Shown one piece after another: positions 55,790-64,000 of a DNA stretch of 64,000 nt; the first letter of the stretch is position 1, and each line of letters opens with the position of its first letter. The stretch is from Rhizomucor pusillus (lineage: Eukaryota > Mucoromycota > Mucoromycetes > Mucorales > Lichtheimiaceae). A program made the translations under genes and the position numbers. Below the pieces are notes generated by a model. That model did no database searches. It had not been told where the DNA came from and saw nothing but the letters and a program-made list of their open reading frames with translations. The DNA lies in the NCBI GenBank assembly GCA_900175165.2, contig FWWN02000395.1, positions 1-64,000 on the forward strand, given 5' to 3'.

Positions 55790-56770
55790 ATGGGTAACAA
55801 CAAAGTCGCTATCATTGGTGCCGGATCCGTCGGTGCCACTATTGCATATGCTGTCATGCTGCGCGATGTTGCATCAGAAATATTACTTGTCGACGTCGTT
55901 CCAGAGGCTGTCCGAGGTCAAACTCTCGATCTGAGCGATGCAAACCTTGTTACCACTACTCGAATCCGTGGTGCCACAAGTCAGGAAGCAGGCCAAGCCG
56001 ATATCATTGTTGTAACGGCAGGCGCCAAACAAAAAGACGGCGAGTCGCGAACTCAAGTAAGCACCAAGTACAAACTGCCAAGGTAAATCACATGATCATG
56101 ACCATGTTTATCTTGACCGATGTAGCTTATCGATCGCAACTACAAAATCTTGGAGAGCGTTATCGGAAACATGAAGCCAATCCGTCAAGACAGCATCATG
56201 ATTCTCGTAGCTAATCCAGTCGATGTCTTGACATCCATTGCTCAGTCGCTTTCTGGTCTACCACGCCATCAAGTGTTTGGTTCTGGCACCTTCTTGGATT
56301 CATCCCGTCTCCGTGTCTTGTTATCAGAGAAGCTAAAGGTCTCTGCTTCAAGTGTCCACGTCTACGTCCTTGGTGAGCACGGCGATTCGCAGTTTGTTGC
56401 CTGGCAAGCAGCTACCGTCGCTGGCAAGCCATTACTTTCTTTCCCTGAGATACAGGAGCTTGACTTGAATAAGGTCGAGCATGAGGTTGCAAACAAAGCA
56501 TACGAGATTATCAAACTTAAAGGCGCAACCTACTACGGTATTGGTGCATGCGTTGCGTCCTTGTGTGAAGCCATCTTGCTGAACAAGGGCGAAGTCCGTC
56601 CTTTGTCCGTATATGTCGATCGCTTGGGAACAGCTCTCTCTGTACCTGCCAAGATCGGTGCTAACGGTGTCGAGCAGATATTTGACATCCCTCTCAGCAA
56701 AGAAGAGCGTGCAAAGTTGGAGAAAAGTGCAGATACGCTCAAGGAGATTTGTACTAAATATCAGAAATAA
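55790..56770 (+). CDS. NAD-dependent L-lactate dehydrogenase
   Basis: Reduces pyruvate to L-lactate with NADH. Two exons (join about 56055 to 56126). It begins MGNNKVAIIGAGSVGATIAY, the Rossmann GxGxxG loop. The mobile loop reads AGAKQKDGESR: a Gln at the selectivity position marks lactate rather than malate dehydrogenase. Active-site residues are visible: the Asp/Arg pair in FLDSSRLR and the His in LGEHGDSQ. ATYYGIGACVASL and the C-terminal LKEICTKYQK complete the fold. Length (about 320 residues) is normal for the family. Mucorales such as Rhizopus are known for fermentative L-LDH, which fits the inferred lineage. The intron sits between TQ and LIDRNYKILE. Confidence 0.95.
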
Positions 56771-56858
56771 ATTTCGGCTTTTTTACAAGTCGCGATCATT
56801 CTTTGTCTCTGTTCTGCATCCCCTGTGAAACCATCGTATAAGTATAGTTTCTTCGTAC

Positions 56859-58497
56859 ATGCAAGATCGACGCTTTTGGCTGGATCAGATTCCAGTCGAA
56901 GAGTAAGCGCCTATATTAAGGTCTTGTAAGCGTGCATGCCGTACTTATGCTTTGATCTAGTGCACATGATCTCTTGATTCCAGCTGGCGTCTTATACAAT
57001 GACACGAAAGAGCGCGAATATTCTAAACAGCAAAGACAAACATATACCCTTCAAAGAACTCTAAAAGCCTATGCAAGTGAATGGGAATCAAAGTATGCGG
57101 AAGCGGCACAGCAATGTACAGCTCCATGGCGGCCACAAAGCGGATTGTTCGAGATTATGCAAGGTTTCGAGTTTTTGGAGGAGGAAGGGAACTTTATGCT
57201 GGAACAGATCATGTCATCACATTCCATCATAGCCGAAAAAGAAATTGAAAGATCCATGTCGGGGGTTAATAACGAAAATGTAAACATGGCACATCAAAAA
57301 GTCCTGCAAGACCAGCAATTGGCAGCGTTAAGGCAGTGTTTCGCAGAACGGATGTTCGAAATCCTTGGGGAGTTCAGACAACCAGAGCAGGACAAACTTC
57401 CCATTCCAAAAGAATTATTTGGCACAGATACCTACGATGAACAACAATCAACACATGACATGAATAGTCAAGACAGAACCCATTACTATGCCAACCAAGC
57501 TCCCTGCGCAATGTATGAACCGCATATCGAAGCTAATCTGCAAAGTACAACCAGCAAGACATATTCACGACCACAGACAGCTATTCGAAGCGGTCGACCG
57601 GCATCTCGCATTTCCTTCCCGCAAACAGACGCATTTTCGTGGCAAAAGCCGTTAGCTACTGCATATACAGCGCACGATCAACTCATACATGATACTCCTA
57701 TGCCCTCATCATCCTCGACAATTCCTCCAGTTGTATCGACCACAACTGTCCCCCCATCAACATTTTCGACCAATAACACTACCAAACGAACAAACCCCCA
57801 AGAGAAAGGAGAACGGCAGAAGAGAGGGAAAGAAAAACGCTTCACTCAACGGAGAGAGCAGTATCGTACTTCAAGACCTCCTCTATCTTCCCAGACCGGC
57901 CCCTCCCGACCATCTTTGCCTGCAAGTCGAAACGCTCCAACTCAAATATCACCTACAGAAAATCTAGCACCACCATTGACACAGGCCGGCTTTCCTCAGA
58001 TAGCGACGGATAAGAAGAAGGGTAAGAAGAAGGCCCCGATTGTCGCTCCAGCTTCCCAACCGCGGAGACTGTCGTCAAGCAATCCACAGATCCCTGAGGT
58101 ATCGGCTAGCGGAAGCAGGAAACCTCCAGAAGTCGCGTCTACAGCTTCCACTACACACCATGATCGTCATCCAGGCCGAAAGCGTCACTTGGTGGATTTA
58201 GGTGGATTATCTATCGAGGCAATTGGAACACAAGGAGCGCATGTTGTTTTCAGGCCTAATGCAACGGAGCGTCATTTACAAAAGCGTCTACTTGGGAAAC
58301 CAGAAGAATTCGACGATGCATTTTACAATACTGCCTCTAAACGAGGTACTTCGCGGGAAAAGTTTATTGTCGTCGAGCATGGCTGCTTTGTATTGTATGA
58401 GTCCGGTGCAAGAACGATCATAGGCCACGTAAAAGAGGTGCATGCTTTGATTCGAAGGTTTTTCCTGACGAAGGATTCAAGATCACACGATTACTGA
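56859..58497 (+). CDS. Uncharacterised protein, coiled-coil N-terminus and basic Pro/Ser-rich middle
   Basis: I do not recognise this protein. Exon 1 encodes MQDRRFWLDQIPVE. A single intron (GTAAGC donor, CTAG acceptor just before 56962) joins it to AHDLLIPAGVLYNDTKEREYS. The first 150 residues are helical and acidic (QTYTLQRTLKAYASEWESKY, ALRQCFAERMFEILGEFRQP). A long low-complexity region of Thr/Ser/Pro with basic clusters (RQKRGKEKR, DKKKGKKKA) follows. The last ~90 residues look globular (DLGGLSIEAIGTQGAHVVF, REKFIVVEHGCFVLYE, VKEVHALIRRFF). The LDH gene is 88 bases upstream on the same strand. No catalytic motif is seen. It may be a nucleic-acid or chromatin-associated protein, which is a guess only. 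Confidence 0.72.
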
Positions 58498-58748
58498 TTA
58501 ATATAGCATGTAATATTACGTATTATTTGTATTCTCGTACATAGTCTATTTAGCTGCAGCAATGTAGAAAACGTCGCCAGTTGTGTGGGGTTGAAATGAA
58601 GGTGTCACAAAAACCGCCATTCTACTTATGCACGTGCCAAAACCTTTTTTTTGTTACTTCTTTTTGACTCATCTCATCCGTTCCTTTAATTTCCAGTCAT
58701 GAACGGGTATGGACTCGATCGCAACCATATATCTCTCAGAGAATAACA
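58498..58748. promoter_or_regulatory. Short intergenic promoter of the PI4-kinase gene
   Basis: About 250 bases, AT-rich on the left and with a TTTTTTTTGTTACTTCTTTTT-like tract before the start on the right. An ATG at about 58699 (ATGAACGGG) is not in frame with the kinase exon, so 58749 was used as start. Confidence 0.35.
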
Positions 58749-61700
58749 ATGATTCACAGCCTAGATTTTGATTTGCACTCGCAAATCCTAATGGGCCTGG
58801 CCGAAGTGCTGGCCGATTCTCGAGCCAAGGCCACCAACTCTGATATCGATAGGCTACTATCGAAATGCCCTGACGTACCTCTTGATACCCCTCAGGATGA
58901 TAAGACTATTTTTACTCGAGCTCAGAAACCCAACCTTGGGCTTATGGTAAATAAATGGAAGCAAAGACGAAACGAATAGAGTGGTGCTTGACGGGTTTCA
59001 ATAGACGCGTCGTAGTCAGCAGAGCATCGAAGCCCTCACGAAATATGTCGTCAATGCTAGCGAAGAACGACAAATACAACTAGTTCCTCGCCTGTTATCC
59101 TATGTTCGTCATCTCCCTGCTTACGAGTGGGAGGAGACCATATTAAACAGAGGTATTGGCTTGCAGAAATGAATCACATGCAAACCCAACATGTGGTAAT
59201 ATTCATATTTCCCGAATCAGGCGTACCACCGTCCGATGCAACCACATACAGTCTTGCGTCTGGTCTCTTGGAAATCGGCTACAAGCAACCAGACTTGTAT
59301 CACAACATCACCGACCTTCTGTGGAGCTACGGTGAATTCATTATTAAGCTTATGAAAGATGGCGACGTTGAATTTACCGTCACGTTCATTTTACCCTCTC
59401 TGGCTGGACTTTCCCGTGCATTACAGCTATCACCGTTCCTTTACCGTCCCAACCAGCTGCTCGCTCTATGCCACAACACACAGTTCCTTATCCAAGACGA
59501 GACTCTGGATAACATCAGAGTAGCCATCACCACTTGCCTCAAGGAGCATGATGCTACCGCATACAGCCGCCGCATCCTCAACAAATACTGGGAGGATGGA
59601 GTGCCACTTAGTAGTAACCGCGTCGTGCATGATCTTCTGATCGTCCTACGTAACGTTACTGCTCGAGTAATTGCAGGTGCAGAACCAGACAACGGCACCG
59701 CTACCCCGTCGCCAGGATCAAATACCTTGAAAAGTCTTCATCTCACCCGCGAAGTGGAGCATGCATGGATCACTCTGATGCAGCGGGCCGCTTCAGGTGC
59801 TCGACCCAAGACGCCAAAGGATGCCGAAAAAGACGAACTTTTGAACAAAAACATGCGCAGCATCTACGTCACTAGCTTGGGCTACTACGAGGATGTTAGA
59901 AAGTACGCCTCAAATAGTGCAGAAGATGGCAAAAAATGGGCACCAGATGCCTATATGCAAGAGATCATGGGAACAAGCTTGGTAAGTTCTGGATTTGTTG
60001 CTACGGCTGAGTATATAACAAACCATCTTGTCTAGCACGTGGCTGCCCTATCTTCGGTTTATCTTCACGAAGTTGACGATGTTTTGATCAACCATATTAC
60101 TGAGTGTCTTTTCTCTTTGCCTCACGACGGAGACTCTTGGGTTCATGTCGCAGCTCTAGATGCAGCTGTCCTGTTGGCCATAAAGTACAGTATCTCTGCT
60201 GATCAAGTTGAATGGGAACATGTCTAACTAAATGCTATCTACCACTAGCTTCCCGCACCTGAATGTCGACATGACAAATAATATATGCCGTTTCTTAGCA
60301 ACGCCATCTCCTGTATTCGAGTTGCAGGCTCATATAGGCCAGGAAAATGTTAGCATCCAACAGTTTGCCATTGTTAGATTGGCACAGTGCGTTCAGGTAA
60401 TTGATATGTCCAGAAGTACTATTTGCCCACAATTGAAATTTACATTGTGAATTAGACGAAACCTGCTGCACAAGTCTCACAAGCTGCTATATCAACACTA
60501 TATGCATTGCTTAATGAAATCACACGCTACAGCGACGATGCTGACGGTGTCCCTGAACGATTTAGCATGCTTAACGCTAACGCAATCTCCGGTGCGCCCG
60601 CCGCTGATCAGCTTAATGAGAAACAAAAGCAGCAAGTCTGCGCCAATGCCCTATCTGCTATTATAGGAGTGGCAGTATACCTAAAGGACGAGAGTGTAAG
60701 TGGAAAACAAAGCTATATCCGGGAAATATTTGTTCTCACATAACCGCGTATGTAGATAATGGCTCAAGCTCTATCGATGCTTGCAATGCGACGTAAATCT
60801 TTGTCTCCTTCCGCAACTGCATCCTTGACATCTAAGCTTGTTGACCTTGCTCTGGTCAGCCCGACTACTGTCTTCAATGACATCCTGTCACTCTTTTCCG
60901 TGTTCAGTCGTGAATCATTGATTACAGACAACAAGCAGTTATCGAATGCTATACACAACTCATTGCTCAGCTTAGCTAGCCGGCTTTCTTCTCGCCCTGA
61001 ATTCTATCAAACATACCTTACAAGTCTTCTCAGCGTCTTTGTAGAAAATGGCAACACTGTCCAAAGAACCCTCAGCAGGAACAAGAAGGATGCGGAATAT
61101 CACTTGACTTCCAAGCTCGGGATGCTTCTTCCTGTTCTGCGTGCTCTTTTGGAACACAAGGACTTCAACCCGCATCTCAACCCAAGCGAGGAGACCGTTT
61201 CGCTCTTCCGCAATGTCTGGTTCCACTGTGTTTTGTTTGGATTTGTAACAGAGTCCGTGTGGATCCGCGAGTGGCACGATTCGATGCTGGTCATTGCCAA
61301 AAAGACTCCTGTATTGGTTATCGAGAGCGCAACCAATTACATTGAAAGTGATCTGGAGTACAACTCTGTCCTTCGAGGCGGTAACTTAGCCGACCATCAA
61401 TTATCGTCTCTGCGCCAACGCCTGACGAGCTTCTTGCCATCCCTCGCTTATGATATCAAGGGATACTCGTTTGCACAGACAGTTTTTGCGCTCAGTGTAT
61501 ATCACATTGAGATGATGCGCAGCAAGATGGGTGACTGTACTTATGTCCTGCGATATTTTATGAACGATGGTGCCAACAACAGCTCTCTGGCCACCTGTTT
61601 GGAAACTATTGCTGACCGCGTTGTCGGTGCATTCGTGAAAGATGCAGTCGGCAAAGCCGCTGTCCAAGGCATTGCTGATGAACTTCGCGAACAAATGTCT

Positions 61701-64000
61701 CAAGCGCTTATACTTTGCTGCCATCGTCTGCGAAAGGTCCATGATTTAGCCATCAAGACGACGGAGCGCATTGTTTCCGCATTCCCTCAAATTTTTGCGG
61801 AGAAGTCGCTTATTACACTTTTGCTGGAACTTGTGCAGCTCCTTTATCTTAGCTGCGAGGCAGAATACAGAGACGAGGTATTTGAGGGGAAGAGCTATAG
61901 ACAAAGAGATATGAAAACTCATTCGCATCAACATAGTATTCTCCGGTGTTCCATTACACTTCCCCTCGAGTCGGCGTGACCCTCGAGCTTGGCGACTCGT
62001 ATGTCTATCGCCGGGAGCTTTGCACCCGTTTCTACGAGTGCGCTAAAAAATGGATCCGTATTTCGATGGACCGCGCTCCATTGGAAGTTAATGGACAGCT
62101 TCAGGATTACTTGTCAGAGTTTGACCGCTTTGCTTCTGGTCAACCTCTTGACGTGGCTCATTTGGGACGTTCTTTAGCGTACGAGGCTGGTAAACTGCCG
62201 TCTAAGAATGATATCGCTATCGGTAGGCAAATATGCGTCTTTATACTACGCAAACGACTCAATATTCTAAACGTATGCAGATTTTGTACCTAAGATCCCG
62301 AGAGTACTGCCTGATGAATCCTCCAATTTTGTGAATGGATTTACTTCACGCCGTTTTTATAGCGGCGAAGTCAGCGGGATAGAATATTTCAATGGGCTTG
62401 CATCTCATAAAGGTAATCCGGAGTCAATATATAACAGATTGGTAGCTAATTTACAAAACTTTATAGACAAATTGAAAAATGGAGAAAATGCAACCGAGCT
62501 TCACGAACAAGTGCCATTTGTCTTGCAGAATCTTGAAGAGCTTCTCACCGACGTCAAACAAAAGCACAACGTACCTGTCAACAGACTTCAGAGAAGTCTC
62601 TACCGAGCAGCCGCTTACACGATTGCTCTTCCAAAGGTATATATTAGATAGGAAGCTATCCAGCGGTTGGAGACTTATTTGCATTACATAGATCCATCCT
62701 GACTTCGTGCGATACCTCGTCCGCATTCCTATCTACATGTTTACACCGGAATCTTTGGAGATTGGTACAGCAGTTTGGAACTGGATGCTCGTTGAAAGGA
62801 CTGACGTAGAAAAGCGCTTGATGGTGGAGATGTTGAGCATGTGGCATTGGGCTCAAAAACATCGCAAGGGCCTCTTCTCTCCTGTATTGAAGTAAGCCGG
62901 ACATCAGCTATCATATCGGTGTATATAAGCTCACCACTAATTGCTTACATCTTCCAGTGCAAAACATCCCTTCACTAGCAAGATGACTAACGAGCCTTCG
63001 GACAAGGCTATTTGCGATAGTAACCATCGCGTTGCCAACTTCTTGTTCTCTCCACATGCTACGTGGATCAAATTCCTGAGCAGCCGTTTCTATTCTATCC
63101 GTCACCGTAGCAAGCATTTGGTCAACATGCTTGTTCGGTTACTGCAAGAATCCTTCCAGAATGCGCACTTGATGAGCACTCATGCACTATCTCGCTCTGT
63201 TCGCTTCCAATTTTTGTCTCTTGGTATGAAGATCTTGCAGTCGACACGCATGGAGGCATTGGCAGAACACAAGTTTAGAGCCCTTGTGTATGACTGTGCC
63301 TTCAATTGGTTCTCTCTTGAGGCCAAGTAAGTATAGATTTGGACTGCTTGTCTTCATGCAACTATGTATACTGAATATCGCGGATGCAGATGGCATTATG
63401 GATCCCGCAAAACACTTGCACTTCAAGAGTACAAGCTCTTGACCGACTTTTACGACGCAGTCGCAAACGATACGCCGAACCTGAGCTATCTGGTGACTAG
63501 TTCTCCTTTGAAGAGCTCCAACTCCCAGATTGCTTCTGGCTTATATATGTTCTTAAACGGTACGTATTTACAATCTCTCTTTCCTTGTTTTCGAAAGTAT
63601 AACATTCAACTCCTGTCTATAGACAAGACCAGGGATGATGTTATTCGCCAGCATCAGCTCGCCAAGAAGCTGCTCATGCTATTCTTGGAGAGCGAGCTTA
63701 CGCGCCTCTCAGTTTGGGCTAACCCACTAAACTCTATGGGACATGGTTACCCTACCTGCTTTGTCGGCAACACTGAGAAGTCTATGCTCACAGATGTAAG
63801 TACTACGATGGTTGATAATGTAAGATTGTGCTGCTAAGACCGATCGATCAGGATTCTTGGAAGGAAATCGTGCGTTTTGCATGGGAAGTATCGCCTCGTC
63901 TGGCTGTTCAGATGAATGCACGCTTCCTGCAGCCGGTCGTTCACAGGGAATTGCATCGTCTTATCGCTAACAACACTTTGGATGCCGTCGATGTCCCCGA
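58749..64000 (+). CDS. STT4: Phosphatidylinositol 4-kinase III alpha (Stt4/PI4KA), N-terminal part, truncated by window edge
   Basis: This gene makes PI4P at the plasma membrane. Only the N-terminal armadillo/helical region is in the window; the catalytic domain would lie beyond 64000. It starts MIHSLDFDLHSQILMGLAEV. Exons follow with Stt4/PI4KA-like blocks: YVRHLPAYEWEETILNR, SFILPSLAGLSRALQLSP-like text (VTFILPSLAGLSRALQLSPF), HAWITLMQRAASG, LNANAISGAPAADQLNEKQK, then FNPHLNPSEETVSLFRNVWFHCVLFGF, YIESDLEYNSVLRGGNLADHQ and ISRFYSIRHRSKHLVNML-like text. The final partial exon reads WKEIVRFAWEVSPRLAVQMN, then ANNTLDAVDVP. More than a dozen short GT-AG introns. The reading frame runs off the window edge in the last exon. 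Confidence 0.9.

Overview
This window is nuclear DNA of a filamentous fungus, most likely an early-diverging Mucoromycota (Mucorales-like) species. The evidence is gene-dense, intron-rich DNA with short introns (about 50-90 nt) and roughly balanced base composition. The gene set also fits: an NAD-dependent L-lactate dehydrogenase, an Aph-1 gamma-secretase subunit, a RABL6-type GTPase, a reeler-domain protein, a Medusa-type (DUF7082) regulator and a lineage-specific Asp-rich GTPase-like protein. No rRNA, convincing tRNA, CRISPR, virus or transposon was seen. Exon joins were inferred by eye from splice consensus and reading phase. CDS spans run from start codon to stop codon and include introns.

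Layout, left to right. 0-5.3 kb: secreted double-psi-barrel (3D/MltA-like) protein, NAPE-PLD-type phospholipase, membrane RING-H2 ligase (-). 6.5-12.5 kb: BAR-SH3 amphiphysin (-), DUF3605 protein, RABL6-like GTPase, DUF4112 membrane protein. 13.5-18.5 kb: two uncharacterised proteins, one coiled-coil and one GTPase-like with an Asp run, then a GATA factor (-). 20-29 kb: F-box protein (-), exportin-T (-), Sec1/Munc18 protein. 29.7-34.9 kb: Rck2/Srk1 stress kinase, Pex4 ubiquitin-conjugating enzyme (-), small unknown, HSL-family esterase. 35.5-44.2 kb: Medusa regulator, Aph-1, RNF126-type RING ligase (-), four-pass membrane protein, three-KH RNA-binding protein (-). 45.6-55.5 kb: peroxiredoxin, alpha-arrestin (-), reeler membrane protein, P5-type ATPase. 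55.8-64 kb: L-lactate dehydrogenase, unknown basic/coiled-coil protein, and the N-terminal part of the Stt4/PI4KA phosphatidylinositol 4-kinase, which runs off the right edge.

The genes are independent housekeeping and signalling units rather than a cluster. Several concern membranes: BAR-SH3, Sec1, alpha-arrestin, Stt4, P5 ATPase, NAPE-PLD. Others concern ubiquitin: two RING ligases, an F-box protein and Pex4.

The most unusual structural signal is a set of six inferred GC-AG introns in five genes, two of them in the RABL6 gene. In each case the GC donor keeps the frame, and usually a conserved motif, intact where the nearby GT does not. Other points of interest are an 8-nt coding first exon in the BAR gene, a poly-Gln insert inside a small-GTPase domain, a P5 ATPase with a Cys-rich N-terminal domain and an altered TM4 motif, and a GTPase-like gene whose P-loop cannot be found.
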